Shown here piece after piece: positions 21,614-33,567 of a DNA stretch of 64,000 nucleotides. A program made the translations under genes and the position numbers. Each line of letters begins with the position of its first letter. Position 1 is the stretch's first letter. Origin of the DNA: Micromonospora coerulea (GTDB lineage: Bacteria > Actinomycetota > Actinomycetes > Mycobacteriales > Micromonosporaceae); NCBI RefSeq assembly GCF_016598485.1, contig NZ_JAEMUW010000006.1, positions 124,001 through 188,000 on the forward strand, given 5' to 3'. The notes below the pieces were generated by a model that had not been told where the DNA came from, did not search any database, and worked only from the letters and a program-made list of their open reading frames with translations.

Positions 21614-24082
21614 TCAGCGGGCCACGCGGCCGGCCAGCAGGCGACGCGGATTCCACCGCAGCAGGCGGTGCCGCACCTGGCCGCCGGTCGTCACCAGCCC
21701 GGTGGACGTGTCCGAAATGGCGCGCTGCCAGCGCTGCAGCACCGACGGCGGCAGCATCACAGCCAGCAGCCGGGTACGCCGGTCCGCCCGAGCGGCGAGC
21801 GCGCCACGTACCCGCCGCAGCGCCGGGTGGAGTTCCTCGCCGGTCAGCGGATCGCGCGCGTACCGGGCCCGCTCCTCGGCCCGGCCGAGCAGCCGGACCG
21901 CGCCGGCCGCCGCGCCATCCTCGGTGAGGGCCTCCCGGACCAGCCGGTCGGCGGTCGCCCGGGGTGTCTCCGTGCGGTCCACCGGCACCCGGAAGTCGAC
22001 CAGCGTGTCCAGCAACTCGTCCCAGGCCGCGTGCGCGTCGGCGCGGGCCCGGTCGGCGTCCACCCCGACCATCACCTCGCGCGTCCCGCCCGGCGCGCCG
22101 GGGGCGGCGTCCAGCACGGTGGCCGCCGGCGCGTGCGCCCGCCCGCGCCGGCGCCGGCGCAGCGCCCGGCGCAGCAGCGCCGGCATCGCGAGCAGTGCCA
22201 GCAGGGCCAGCGCGCCGGCCGTCCACCACGGCCAGACCGGGGCCTGCCGGGTCGATCCGCCGTCGCCGACGCTGAGACCGCTGTCGGTCTCCTTGTCGGC
22301 CCGGTCCGGCCCGTCCGGCCCGGCCGACGGGTCGACCGCGCCCGGGGCGGACGAGCTGCCCGGCGCCGGGGTGTCCTCCTGCGGGGAGTCGGTGTCCGGC
22401 GCCCAGGCCGAGCGGATCGAGCCCGGCACGCTCGTCGCCGGAGTGGCGTCGAACGGCACCCAGCCGATCCCGCCGAAGAAGACCTCGGTCCAGGCGTGCA
22501 GGTTGCGGTTGGTCAGCACGTACGTGCCGCTGCCGGAGTTGCTGCCGTTGGTGAAGCCGAACGCCACCCGGGCCGGGATGCCGGCTCGGCGGACCAGCCA
22601 CGCCAGCGCGGCCGCGTACTGCTGGCAGAAGCCGACCTTGGTGGCGAGGAAGTCGGTGATGTCCTCGCCGCTCGTGCCGCCCTTGGTGGACAGCGAGTAG
22701 GAGAAGCCGTTCTCGACCGAGAAGTGGCCGTAGATGGCCCGTACCTTGTCGTAGTCGTTCTGCTTGCCCTTGACCAGCTGGTCGACCAGCTTGTCGACCT
22801 CCCTCACCACCGGAGCGTTGGTCTGCTGGCGCAGCACCGGGTCGTCGGCGGAGAGCGACGGCGCCGCGCGCAGCGCCGCCGGGCTGAACGTCGAGCGGAT
22901 GTAGTCGAACTGGTAGCGCTTGCCCCGGGCGTTCTCCCGGTGGGAGAAGATGATCTGCATGTTGGGGTCGTAGAGCCAGCTCCCGCTGAGATCGTCGACC
23001 TTCACCGGCTCGGCGTAGACCGGCAGGAACGGCATGTCGAGTTTCTTGGTCACCTCGACGGTGGCCCGGTAGTGCTGCTGCTCGACGCCCCGGCCGGCCC
23101 GCTCGGTCGGGTCGGGCAGGCCCCGGCTGGCCGGTTTGCCCGTCGGCACGCGTACCCGGAAGCCGTCCGGCCGCAGCTCGTCGGCCACCCCGAAACGCAG
23201 GTAGAACGGGGTCGACTCGGTGGTCGTGACCTTGACCAGGTCAGCCACCTCGGACTGGTTGAGCTGGCCGCTCAGCGCGGCGAACAGGTCGATCCGGCCG
23301 GGGCTGCCGCCCTGGCCGGGGCGCCCGGTGCCGTCGCCCGTCCCGGAGCCGACGGCGTCCATCAGGCCGCCGGTCATCCCCGGCACGGCCAGCGGCAGCG
23401 CCACGGCCAGCGCGACGCCGACCACGGCCAGCCGCCGGCCCGCCGCGGCCAACGGGGAGGCCTCCCACACGTCCACATCGCGGCCCTCGCCGGTGAACCG
23501 GCGACCGAACCGGCGTACCCGGTCGACGTTGTCGGTGACCAGCAGCCAGAGATAGCCGGAGGCGCCCACCACGAACGGGGTCGCCGGGACGCTGTCCACG
23601 TAGACCGCCACCGGCACCGAGTAGATCGCCAGCATCGGCAGGCCCGCCAGCGCCGGCCGGCGCAGCCCCACGCTCAGCACGTCGACCAGGACGGAGACCC
23701 CGCCGATGCCGAGCACCGTGAGGAAGAGGAGCGAGTCGACGTCGGGCACCTGCACGCCGTACGACCGCATGTCCTGCAGCGACGCGCCGAGCAGGTCGGC
23801 GAAGTGGCCGAAGGTGGCCGGGGTGGGCAGGAACGCGAGCAGCTCGGTGCCGCCCGGGAAGATCCAGGTGAGAGCGAGCAGCAGGCCGGCGAGCATGCCG
23901 ATGACCTGACCCCACAGCGGCGCCCGGGCCAGCCGGCTCAGCGCGGCCGCGCCGGCCACCACCGCGACCACGATGGCCGCCTGGATCAGCCACGTCCAGC
24001 GCTCGAAGATGGCGGACAGCGGCGCCGCGGCCAGCAGGGTCGCCGCGGCGGCGACGAAGCCGAGGTTCCGGTGCGCGGTCAC
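21614..24082 (-). CDS. transglutaminase-like membrane protein (TgpA type)
   Basis: 822 residues. About six N-terminal membrane helices (residues 1-245) are followed by a large extracytoplasmic region carrying a transglutaminase-like core, one more helix at about residue 625, and a cytoplasmic C-terminal domain with DUF4129-like features. The Cys-His-Asp triad is visible as VGFCQQYAAALAWL, NLHAWTEVFF and FDATP. Such proteins occur next to MoxR and DUF58 genes throughout bacteria and are thought to act on envelope proteins or peptidoglycan; the substrate is unknown. GTG 24082 begins MTAHRNLGF, 16 bases after DUF58. It is the last gene of its operon. Confidence 0.9.
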   Translation of the reverse strand: MTAHRNLGFVAAAATLLAAAPLSAIFERWTWLIQAAIVVAVVAGAAALSRLARAPLWGQVIGMLAGLLLALTWIFPGGTELLAFLPTPATFGHFADLLGASLQDMRSYGVQVPDVDSLLFLTVLGIGGVSVLVDVLSVGLRRPALAGLPMLAIYSVPVAVYVDSVPATPFVVGASGYLWLLVTDNVDRVRRFGRRFTGEGRDVDVWEASPLAAAGRRLAVVGVALAVALPLAVPGMTGGLMDAVGSGTGDGTGRPGQGGSPGRIDLFAALSGQLNQSEVADLVKVTTTESTPFYLRFGVADELRPDGFRVRVPTGKPASRGLPDPTERAGRGVEQQHYRATVEVTKKLDMPFLPVYAEPVKVDDLSGSWLYDPNMQIIFSHRENARGKRYQFDYIRSTFSPAALRAAPSLSADDPVLRQQTNAPVVREVDKLVDQLVKGKQNDYDKVRAIYGHFSVENGFSYSLSTKGGTSGEDITDFLATKVGFCQQYAAALAWLVRRAGIPARVAFGFTNGSNSGSGTYVLTNRNLHAWTEVFFGGIGWVPFDATPATSVPGSIRSAWAPDTDSPQEDTPAPGSSSAPGAVDPSAGPDGPDRADKETDSGLSVGDGGSTRQAPVWPWWTAGALALLALLAMPALLRRALRRRRRGRAHAPAATVLDAAPGAPGGTREVMVGVDADRARADAHAAWDELLDTLVDFRVPVDRTETPRATADRLVREALTEDGAAAGAVRLLGRAEERARYARDPLTGEELHPALRRVRGALAARADRRTRLLAVMLPPSVLQRWQRAISDTSTGLVTTGGQVRHRLLRWNPRRLLAGRVAR

Positions 24083-24098
24083 GAGATCGTCCTTCCGG

Positions 24099-25397
24099 TC
24101 ATCGCACGCCGCCGGCCACCGTCTCGGCGAGCGCCGCGCGCAGCGCGAAGCCCTGCGAGCCGCGGGCCGCCTGCGGCCACAACACCGGCAGCCGGCCGCC
24201 GTGGTCCACCCCGATCACCCGCCAGCCGCTCTGCAGCAGGGCGAGCGCCGCGGCGCCGTGCGCGTGTTCCGCCTCGGCCCGGGCCTTCTGCGGGAGGTTC
24301 AGCCAGGTGGAGCTGTCCAGCACGAAGCCGACGCAGGTGGCGCCGTTGCCCCGCAGCCCGCCGAGCAGCTCCGCCTCGGCCGTGCTCAGCGAGCCGAACA
24401 GGGCGATGATCAGCCCGCCGTCGGCCCGCTGCCGGACCCGCTGCACCAGCGTGGTGATCTCGCCGCGCTGGTCCAGCCGGACCTCGGCGAGATGGTCGAG
24501 GAGCAGGCCCTCGCCGCCGCCCTCGGTGGCGTCCACGTCGGCGCCGGAGCCGGTGACCAGGCGCAGCTTGTACCCGGCCTGGCGCAGGTGCACCGCGATG
24601 CTGGCCGCGGCGGAGACCGCCCACTCGAAGCTGGCCGTCGGCCCGTCGCCCCGGTGGCCGAAGGCGCGGGTGTCCAGCACGACCGTGGCCCGGCTCTCCC
24701 AGGGCTGCTCCTCGCGGCGCACCATCAGTTCACCGGTGCGCGCGGTGGACTTCCAGTGCACCCGGCGCAGGTCGTCGCCCACCCGGTACTCCCGGGTGGC
24801 CGCGTCGTCCTCGCCGTGCACCGCCACCGAACGGGCCCGGCTGTCGCCGCTGCCGGCGTACTCGCCGGGCAGGCGGACCGTGGGCAGCGGGGTGACCTGC
24901 GGGATGACGGTGAGATGGTCGGTGCTGGGGAAGGCGGGGCTGAGCTCGCAGAGCCCGAACGGGTCGGTCATCCGGACCACCAGCGGCCCCACCTCGTACC
25001 GGCCGCGCACGTCGGCCCGGACGGTGTACGCCACCGAACTGGCCTGGTGCGCGCCGAGCCGCTCCAGCACCACCCGCGGCCGGCTGCCCAGGGCGTACGG
25101 CAGCCGGTCCTCCAGCAGCAGGGTGCCGGTGGGCAGCCGGGACAGGTTCTGCAGCCGCAGCACCACCCGGGAGCTCGCCCCGACCGGCACCCGGTGCGGC
25201 TCGAGCGACCGGTTGCAGGCCAGCTTGTACCGGCTGCGCCCGACGTACGCCGCCGCGAGCAGCGGCAGGACGGCGAGCAGGACGGCCACCCGGAGCAGGT
25301 CCTTCTCGCCGAGGATGCCGGCGGAGACCGCGGCGGCCACCGCGGCCGCCAGGAACGAGCGGCCCCGGGTGGTCAGCCCGCGCAGCCCGTCGCGCAC
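24099..25397 (-). CDS. DUF58 domain protein
   Basis: 432 residues. Two N-terminal membrane helices (residues 13-48) precede a domain with the DUF58 core YRVGDDLRRVHWKSTARTGELMVRREE and a von Willebrand factor A-like fold (TVVLDTRAFG, then LRLVTGSG). DUF58 proteins pair with MoxR ATPases, probably as a substrate or adaptor in metal-dependent protein assembly. GTG 25397 is one base after the moxR stop. Also seen is an early immunoglobulin-like stretch (VVLRLQNLSRLPTGTLLLED). Membership is clear; the molecular role is not established. Confidence 0.9.
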   Translation of the reverse strand: MRDGLRGLTTRGRSFLAAAVAAAVSAGILGEKDLLRVAVLLAVLPLLAAAYVGRSRYKLACNRSLEPHRVPVGASSRVVLRLQNLSRLPTGTLLLEDRLPYALGSRPRVVLERLGAHQASSVAYTVRADVRGRYEVGPLVVRMTDPFGLCELSPAFPSTDHLTVIPQVTPLPTVRLPGEYAGSGDSRARSVAVHGEDDAATREYRVGDDLRRVHWKSTARTGELMVRREEQPWESRATVVLDTRAFGHRGDGPTASFEWAVSAAASIAVHLRQAGYKLRLVTGSGADVDATEGGGEGLLLDHLAEVRLDQRGEITTLVQRVRQRADGGLIIALFGSLSTAEAELLGGLRGNGATCVGFVLDSSTWLNLPQKARAEAEHAHGAAALALLQSGWRVIGVDHGGRLPVLWPQAARGSQGFALRAALAETVAGGVR

Positions 25398-25398
25398 C

Positions 25399-26451
25399 TC
25401 ACGGCCTCCGGGGCTCGAACGGCCCGCGGCCGTTGCCGCCGGCGGGCCGGGTGTCGTACGGGGAACGCTTGCGGTCGTGCGGCAACGGCAGCCGGTGCAC
25501 CAACTCCGCGACGATCGCGTCGGTGGTGCGCCGGGCCAGCTGCGCGTCGGCGGTGGGAATGATCCGGTGCGCCAGCACCGGCACGGCGAGCGCCTGGAGG
25601 TCGTCGGGAAGGACGTAGTCGCGCCCCTCCAGCGCGGCCACCGCGCGGGCCGTGCGCAGCAGCTGCAGGGTGGCCCGGGGGGAGGCGCCGAGTCGCAGGT
25701 CCGGGGCCTCGCGGGTGGCGGTGACCAGGTCGATCGCGTACTGCTTGACCACGTCGGCGACGTGCACCTGCCGGACGGTCGCGATGAGCTGGCGCACGAT
25801 GGCCGCGTCGGAGACCGGGCGCAGCTGGTCCAGCGGGTCGGTGGCCCCGTGACCGTCCAGCATGGCCAGCTCGGCGCCGACGTCCGGGTAGCCCATCGCG
25901 ATCCGGGCGGTGAACCGGTCGCGCTGCGCCTCGGGTAGCGGGTACGTCCCCTCCATCTCGATCGGGTTCTGCGTCGCGATCACCATGAACGGGGTCTGCA
26001 GCTGGTAGGTGACCCCGTCGACCGTGACCTGCCGCTCCTCCATGCACTCCAGCAGGGCGGACTGGGTCTTCGGCGAGGCCCGGTTGATCTCGTCGCCGAC
26101 CACCAGGTTGGCGAAGACCGCGCCGGGGCGGAACTCGAAGTCGTGCGTCTCCTGGTTGTAGACGCTGACCCCGGTGACGTCGCTGGGCAGCAGGTCGGGG
26201 GTGAACTGGATCCGGCGCACCGTGCAGTCGATCGAGCGGGCGAGGGCCTTGGCCAGCTTGGTCTTGCCGACGCCGGGGACGTCCTCGATGAGCAGGTGGC
26301 CCTCGGCGAGCAGCACGGCCAGGGCGAGCCGGACGGTGGCCGTCTTGCCCTCGATGACCTGCTCGATGTTGGTCACGATTGCTTCGCTGGCGGCGCGGAA
26401 CTCGTCGTGCGGCAGCAGACCGCCCACCTCGTCCCAGGTCTGTTGTGTCAC
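25399..26451 (-). CDS. MoxR-family AAA+ ATPase
   Basis: 350 residues, the standard MoxR length. Walker A is EDVPGVGKTKLAKALA, Walker B is VVGDEINRASPKTQSALLE, sensor 1 lies in FMVIATQNPIEMEGTYPLPEAQRDRF, and a C-terminal AAA lid follows. MoxR ATPases act as chaperones that mature or insert cofactors into protein complexes, usually with a VWA or DUF58 partner, which is the next gene here. GTG 26451 is preceded by GGAGGAGG. An upstream TAATAC-like sequence (complement near 26485-26490) could be its -10 box. First gene of a three-gene operon with DUF58 and TgpA. Confidence 0.93.
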   Translation of the reverse strand: MTQQTWDEVGGLLPHDEFRAASEAIVTNIEQVIEGKTATVRLALAVLLAEGHLLIEDVPGVGKTKLAKALARSIDCTVRRIQFTPDLLPSDVTGVSVYNQETHDFEFRPGAVFANLVVGDEINRASPKTQSALLECMEERQVTVDGVTYQLQTPFMVIATQNPIEMEGTYPLPEAQRDRFTARIAMGYPDVGAELAMLDGHGATDPLDQLRPVSDAAIVRQLIATVRQVHVADVVKQYAIDLVTATREAPDLRLGASPRATLQLLRTARAVAALEGRDYVLPDDLQALAVPVLAHRIIPTADAQLARRTTDAIVAELVHRLPLPHDRKRSPYDTRPAGGNGRGPFEPRRP

Positions 26452-26782
26452 GGGCCTCCTCCTCGTCGCCGGACGGCAGCTCTGTATTAGAGCACCTGGA
26501 CCCGCCGTTGGGTTCGCGTCGTACGAGCCTCGTTTGCCGCAAAAATCTCACTGGCCTCTCAGGCTAACCATGTTTGTCGTGATCGCCGACCCCCGCAGCC
26601 AGTCGGTCGGTTACGCCCGGAATATTCGCCGGACGGGGGACGCATGCCCGTTTGCGGCACGATGACCAGAGTCCCGCCGGGCACCGGCCGGCGGCGGGCG
26701 ACGGGACCGGGGGAGGACGCGGCGGCGGGCCGGACGTGCCCCCCGCGGGCCGGCGGGGCGGCGGGGCCGTCCCCGCGCGGGG

Positions 26783-26788
26783 TACACT
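26783..26788 (+). promoter_or_regulatory. -10 box of the leuS leader transcript
   Basis: TACACT ends seven bases before the leader-peptide ATG at 26796, so the transcript probably starts at that ATG. A self-complementary CCCCGCGCGGGG (26771-26782) lies directly upstream. No -35 hexamer is clear. The rest of 26452-26780 shows no gene. Confidence 0.5.
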
Positions 26789-26795
26789 GCCGGTC

Positions 26796-26834
26796 ATGGC
26801 CGGAGTCTTCCTGCTTCTTACCGGGCCGTGCTGA
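26796..26834 (+). CDS. leuS leader peptide, 12 residues with three Leu codons
   Basis: Twelve codons, MAGVFLLLTGPC, then TGA. The three successive leucine codons are CTG CTT CTT; CTT is rare in the surrounding genes, which favour CTG and CTC. Ribosome slowing here when Leu-tRNA is scarce would sense leucine charging, the product of the downstream enzyme. There is no ribosome-binding site, but the predicted transcription start coincides with the ATG, which allows leaderless translation. The stop codon sits inside the first stem of the attenuator. Confidence 0.7.
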   Translation: MAGVFLLLTGPC

Positions 26835-26886
26835 TGCGCTGAGCGCGCGACAGCACGGCGGCCCCTCCTGCGTGAGGGGCTTTTTT
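26823..26886 (+). promoter_or_regulatory. transcription attenuator of leuS
   Basis: Two competing structures are visible. GGGCCGTGCTG (26823-26833) can pair with CAGCACGG-CG-GCCC (26851-26864), which uses bases of the terminator. The terminator is GCCCCTC (26861-26867) against GAGGGGC (26874-26880), followed by six T (26881-26886). A ribosome that finishes the leader peptide would cover the first segment and let the terminator form. A ribosome held at the leucine codons would leave most of it free for the antiterminator. The classic ribosome-mediated mechanism is known; its use here is inferred. Confidence 0.75.
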
Positions 26887-26937
26887 GTGCCCTGAGCAGA
26901 CCTCCCCATATCCGACATGAAGCGCCGAGGAGACGCC

Positions 26938-29778
<2,841 letters not shown>

Positions 29779-29842
29779 CCCGCCCGGAGGCGCGACCCGC
29801 CCCGGCCGCGCCTTTCGACGCGGAGCGCGCAAATTCCCGGAT

Positions 29843-29874
29843 AGAGTGGCCATCCCACGCGGAATGGCCACTCT
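29843..29874. terminator. bidirectional terminator after leuS
   Basis: AGAGTGGCCAT (29843-29853) pairs perfectly with ATGGCCACTCT (29864-29874) around a 10-base loop and is followed by TT. It sits between the convergent leuS and phosphotransferase genes. Confidence 0.8.
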
Positions 29875-29924
29875 TTCCAGGGAAGTGCGCGGACCTTTCG
29901 CCGGCGGGCGGCGGGGGCGGGACT

Positions 29925-30689
29925 TCAGGGCAGGAGGTTGGCGTGCACCGCGGCGCGGTGGTCGTGCAGCCACTCGTGCCAGCGGCGTATGCCGTCGACC
30001 GCGCCGGCGGCGCGGAGCCGGCGCATCCCCGGCTCGTCGCGGTCCGCGCCCGCGTCGATGCCCCGCCAGGTGCCCTCGAGCTGCGCGAGCATCAGCTCGA
30101 CCAGCTCGGCGCGGGGGAGCAACGGGCCGCCAGCCGGGCCCGCGGCATCGTACGCGTCGCAGAGCAGCCGGCAGCGGCGGGCCAGCTCGGCCGGGTCGGC
30201 GTCGCCGCCCAGCTCGGCCCAGTGCCAGCCGGCGCAGGCCACGTCCTCGATCCGCCGGCCCGGGCCGGCCAGGTCCCAGTCGAGGAGGGCCACCGGCAGC
30301 CGTCCGGCGGGAAGGTCCCGGTACACGGTGTTCTTCGGGGACAGGTCGCGGTGGCAGACCGTCTCGGCGTCGCCGGCCAGCGGGGTGCCGGCGCAGGCGT
30401 CGTGCAGCGCCCGGACCAGCTCGGCGAGCCGGGTCAGGGCGGCGTCGGAGAAGTACGCCGGATCCGCGCGCTCCCGCCACGGCACCCGCCCGTCGAGGTG
30501 GCTCAGCACCTGCCGACCCTGCTCGTCGGTGCCGAGGTGACGGGGCGCCAGCCCGCCGGCGGTCCGCTCCAGGTGGCGCAGCAGGGCGGCGACGAAGTCG
30601 GCGTTGGCCGGCGGGGTGCGGCGGACCGTGTCCCCGATCCGGACCACTGTGCTGATGAAGCCGCCGGGCAGCGGCTCTTCGACCGGCAT
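29925..30689 (-). CDS. phosphotransferase (APH/choline kinase fold)
   Basis: 254 residues. The kinase-like motifs are AETVCHRDLSPKNTVY (Brenner motif HxDxxxxN) and VALLDWDLAG (metal-binding aspartate), with an N-terminal VVRIGDTVRRTP lobe. This fold includes aminoglycoside phosphotransferases and small-molecule kinases; resistance function cannot be claimed. ATG 30689 (MPVEEPLPGG) shares one base with the stop of the TVP38 gene, so the earlier ATG at 30728 is not needed. Its place at the end of the murT-gatD operon hints at a cell-wall or sugar substrate, but that is only context. Confidence 0.8.
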   Translation of the reverse strand: MPVEEPLPGGFISTVVRIGDTVRRTPPANADFVAALLRHLERTAGGLAPRHLGTDEQGRQVLSHLDGRVPWRERADPAYFSDAALTRLAELVRALHDACAGTPLAGDAETVCHRDLSPKNTVYRDLPAGRLPVALLDWDLAGPGRRIEDVACAGWHWAELGGDADPAELARRCRLLCDAYDAAGPAGGPLLPRAELVELMLAQLEGTWRGIDAGADRDEPGMRRLRAAGAVDGIRRWHEWLHDHRAAVHANLLP

Positions 30690-31372
30690 CAGGTCGGGCC
30701 GAGCCGGCGCTGCCGTTCGGCCCGCCACCAGCGGTGGATCAGCACCAGGCTGGCGATCAGGCCGAAGCTGGCCGGCGCCGCGGCGTACCAGTTGACCTGC
30801 CCGGGGGAGCTGACCGCCGCGCCGATGGCCGCGTAGCCGAACGCGGTCGGGGCCGAGGCGATCACGCTACCGGCCAGGAAGGGCAGCACGCGGGCACCGG
30901 TGGTGCCGTAGCCGTAGCTGACCAGGCCGAAGCCGGCGATCGGCAGCAGCCGGACGGTGACCACCCCGAACACGCTCTGCCGGGCGAACCAGCCGTCCAG
31001 CCGGGCCAGCCGGCCGCGGACCCGCTCGGCGACGAAGTCCCGGCCGAGCAGACGGCCCACGGCGAAGCCGAGCGCGGCCGCGAGCAGCGCCGCGCCGAGC
31101 GCGTACGCGGCGCCCGCCAGGGGTCCGAAGATCGCGCCGGCGGCGAGCGTGACGAAGGTTCGCGGCACCAGCGCCACCAGCAGCAGCGCCCCGCCGACGA
31201 TCGCCGCGATCGGGGCGTACCCGTCGAGGGAGTCGGCCAGCCGGGGCAGCTGGGCCGGGTCCGGCCGGGGCACCAGGAGCAGCAGCAGCGCGAACCCGGC
31301 GAGCAGGAGCAGCAGCAGGGTGAACCGTCGTGCCGACGGCTGCCCGAGCAGCCGCCGGACGGCGGGGATCAT
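30689..31372 (-). CDS. TVP38/TMEM64 family membrane protein
   Basis: 227 residues with about five to six membrane helices and the DedA/TVP38 core (LVPRTFVTLAAGAIFGPLAG, then a RLLPIAGFGLVSYGYGTTG re-entrant region). Family members are proposed lipid scramblases or envelope proteins; bacterial functions are poorly defined. ATG 31372 overlaps the gatD stop as ATGA, and its own stop overlaps the phosphotransferase start, so it is translationally coupled to the lipid II amidation genes. Flipping of a lipid-linked intermediate is an attractive but unproven link. Confidence 0.85.
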   Translation of the reverse strand: MIPAVRRLLGQPSARRFTLLLLLLAGFALLLLLVPRPDPAQLPRLADSLDGYAPIAAIVGGALLLVALVPRTFVTLAAGAIFGPLAGAAYALGAALLAAALGFAVGRLLGRDFVAERVRGRLARLDGWFARQSVFGVVTVRLLPIAGFGLVSYGYGTTGARVLPFLAGSVIASAPTAFGYAAIGAAVSSPGQVNWYAAAPASFGLIASLVLIHRWWRAERQRRLGPT

Positions 31373-32091
31373 GCCCGGGCGGCGGCCGCCACCGCGGCGC
31401 GGCGTTCCGAGCGGAGCCGCTCGGCCCAGGTGTCGTCCAGCGCGGGGAGCTGGTGGATGCCGGTGGCCCAGCGCAGCAGCAGGTCGGCCAGCGCGGGGTT
31501 GCGAGCCAGGGCCGGGCCGTGCGAATACGTGCCGAGCAGCTTGCCCCGCCAGGCGCCCTCGGTGGTGCCGTCGTTGCCGACCCCGGCGGTGACCCGGGCC
31601 AGCGGCGACACGCCGGGCCCGAGGTGGGTGCGGCCGCCGTGGTTCTCGAAGCCGGTCAGCGCGGGGACGCCCAGCCGGGGGTCGACCTCGCCGGCCAGCT
31701 CGCCGACGGCCCGGGTGGGGCCGCGGTCGGAGGAGAGGTCGAGCAGTTCGAGCCCGGCGCACTTGGTGCCCTTGGCGAAGAAGGAGGTGCCGAGGAGCTG
31801 GTAGCCGGCGCAGACGCCGAAGACGACCGAACCCTGGGCGACGGCCCGGTGCAGGCCACCGTCGGCGAGCAGCCGCTGGGCGCCGAGCGCCTGCGGGCCG
31901 TCCTCGCCGCCGCCGATCAGGTAGATGTCGGCGGTGGCGGGCAGCCGCTGGTCGGAACGGACCTCCAGCACCTCGACCGGCATGCCGCGCAGCTGGGCCC
32001 GGCGGGCCAGGATCAGCATGTTGCCCCGGTCGCCATAGGTGGAGAGCAGGTCGGGGTAGATCCAGACGATGCGCAGGCTCTCAGTTGACAC
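31369..32091 (-). CDS. gatD: GatD-type glutamine amidotransferase of lipid II amidation
   Basis: 240 residues. Class I glutamine amidotransferase (CobB/CobQ-like) with the nucleophile in VVFGVCAGYQLLG (C94) and the histidine in GTYSHGPAL (H191), close to the catalytic positions of Staphylococcus GatD. GatD supplies ammonia to MurT, which amidates the alpha-carboxyl of D-glutamate in the lipid II stem peptide. GTG 32091 lies inside the end of murT (11-base overlap), and the pair is the expected complex. The conserved opening LRIVWIYPDLLSTYGDRGN supports this start. Confidence 0.93.
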   Translation of the reverse strand: MSTESLRIVWIYPDLLSTYGDRGNMLILARRAQLRGMPVEVLEVRSDQRLPATADIYLIGGGEDGPQALGAQRLLADGGLHRAVAQGSVVFGVCAGYQLLGTSFFAKGTKCAGLELLDLSSDRGPTRAVGELAGEVDPRLGVPALTGFENHGGRTHLGPGVSPLARVTAGVGNDGTTEGAWRGKLLGTYSHGPALARNPALADLLLRWATGIHQLPALDDTWAERLRSERRAAVAAAARA

Positions 32092-33343
32092 GGTCCAGCT
32101 CCGCTCGGATGTCCTGGAAGGCGGTGTAGTTGGCGATGACCTCCAGGCGGCCCGGTGGCACCGCCCGGATCGCGTCGTCGAAGGTCCGGACGTGCTGGAA
32201 CGGCACGCCGTTGACGTCCAACCGGACGGCCAGGTCGTACGCCCGGTCGCCGGTGATCAGCACCTGCCGGCCGCGCAGCGGGGCGAAGTCGACGTCGAAG
32301 AGCCAGGAGGTGTCCAGCCCGTCGGGGTCGCGGGCGTTGATGGAGAGCAGTGTGGGCGCCTCGTCGGCCATGTCGAACGCCTCCAGCCAGCTGGCCGGGT
32401 TCTTGGCCAGCAGCAGCCGGATGTTGCGCCCGTCCCGGTCCACCTGCGCGTAGCGACCGGCGACCGAGGTGACCGTGCCGAGCCGGGAGACCGCGTCGAC
32501 CGGGCGTACGCCGAATTCGGCGGCGACCGCGAGGGCGGTCGCCGCGTTGCCGAGGTTCACCTTGCCGGGGAGCTGGAGCTGGATCTTGTGCCAGGCGCCG
32601 GTGGGGTCGAGCACGCCGTCGTCCTCGACGGTCCACTGCGGCTCGGGCCGGCGTAGCGCACAGCCGGTGCACCACCACTGGTCGTTCTTGCGGGCGATGG
32701 TGGAGCCGCACTCCGGGCAGACCCAGGAGTCGTCGTGCCAGCGCTGGCCCGCGCTGAACCAGCTGACGTGCGGCGGGAAGTGCCCGCGGGCCGGGTCGGC
32801 CGGCGGGGTGGCGGCCCAGACGACCATCGGGTCGTCGGCGTTGGCGACCACCCGCACGTCGGGGTGCTGGACCAGCGCGGCGCGCCAGAGCTGCGCCATC
32901 ATGGCGACCTCCTTGGCGCGGTCGAGCTGGTCGCGGGAGAGGTTGAGCAGCGCCACCACGTGCGGCTCGGTGGCCTCCAGCACCTGGGCGAGGTAGTGCT
33001 CGTCGACCTCCAGCACCGCGTACGGGGTGCTCCCGGCCTTCGCCAGCGCGGAGGTGTGGCCGGTGGGCATGTTGGCGCCGAAGGAGTTGGTGGCGACCCG
33101 GCCGAGCACCCCGACGGCGGCGGCGGTCAGCCGGGTGGTGGTGGTCTTGCCGTTGGTGCCGGACACCAGCGCGATGGCGCGGCCCGTCGACAGGTGCGCG
33201 AGCAGGTCTGGGTCGATCTTGAGGCCGATCCAGCCACCGATCACCGAGCCGTCGCCACGACCCGCGGCCCGCGACAGCGCCGCGGCGGTCCGTGACACAG
33301 AGGTGGCCACCTTTGCCCGCAGGGGCATCTTCGCGTCCGTCAC
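32081..33343 (-). CDS. murT: MurT, Mur-ligase partner of GatD
   Basis: 420 residues. The Mur-ligase ATP loop is [13 protein letters not shown] (residues 60-72), and the protein continues with the central ligase domain, the MurT-specific four-cysteine ribbon (C209, C212, C225, C228) and the C-terminal MurT domain ([19 protein letters not shown]). MurT activates the D-Glu carboxylate of lipid II for amidation by ammonia from GatD. GTG 33343 is favoured by a TAACCT -10 box seven bases upstream; ATG 33328 ([10 protein letters not shown]) is an alternative. It opens a four-gene operon divergent from mraZ and so sits next to the main cell-wall cluster. Confidence 0.94.
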   Translation of the reverse strand: MTDAKMPLRAKVATSVSRTAAALSRAAGRGDGSVIGGWIGLKIDPDLLAHLSTGRAIALVSGTNGKTTTTRLTAAAVGVLGRVATNSFGANMPTGHTSALAKAGSTPYAVLEVDEHYLAQVLEATEPHVVALLNLSRDQLDRAKEVAMMAQLWRAALVQHPDVRVVANADDPMVVWAATPPADPARGHFPPHVSWFSAGQRWHDDSWVCPECGSTIARKNDQWWCTGCALRRPEPQWTVEDDGVLDPTGAWHKIQLQLPGKVNLGNAATALAVAAEFGVRPVDAVSRLGTVTSVAGRYAQVDRDGRNIRLLLAKNPASWLEAFDMADEAPTLLSINARDPDGLDTSWLFDVDFAPLRGRQVLITGDRAYDLAVRLDVNGVPFQHVRTFDDAIRAVPPGRLEVIANYTAFQDIRAELDRVN

Positions 33344-33350
33344 CCGAGCG

Positions 33351-33356
33351 AGGTTA
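33351..33356 (-). promoter_or_regulatory. -10 box of the murT operon
   Basis: On the minus strand TAACCT ends seven bases before the murT GTG, giving a leaderless prediction. The rest of the murT-mraZ gap up to about 33560 shows nothing else clear. Confidence 0.5.
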
Positions 33357-33567
33357 CCGGACCGGCGGGCCCGCCAGATCGCCGCCGATGGCGATCCGTT
33401 CGGCCGGGCACCCTCGGGCGTCCGGTCGGCGGGCGCTCGGCCGGACGGAGTCGATCAATGTCGGGTAGCGGACGCGCGCTGCGGGCGGTCGCCCCCTCCA
33501 CTCCGCTCCACCCCCTTTGACGTGCGCTTTTGCCCGCCGAAACGGCGCGCCACGCGGGCGTTTCCGG

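Noticed and set aside
24079..24624. Possible extra small gene overlapping the DUF58 3' end
   Set aside because: Shadow frame of DUF58, low complexity, no ribosome-binding site.
29925..30689. Aminoglycoside resistance gene
   Set aside because: Only the general APH-fold kinase motifs are present; nothing points to a drug substrate.
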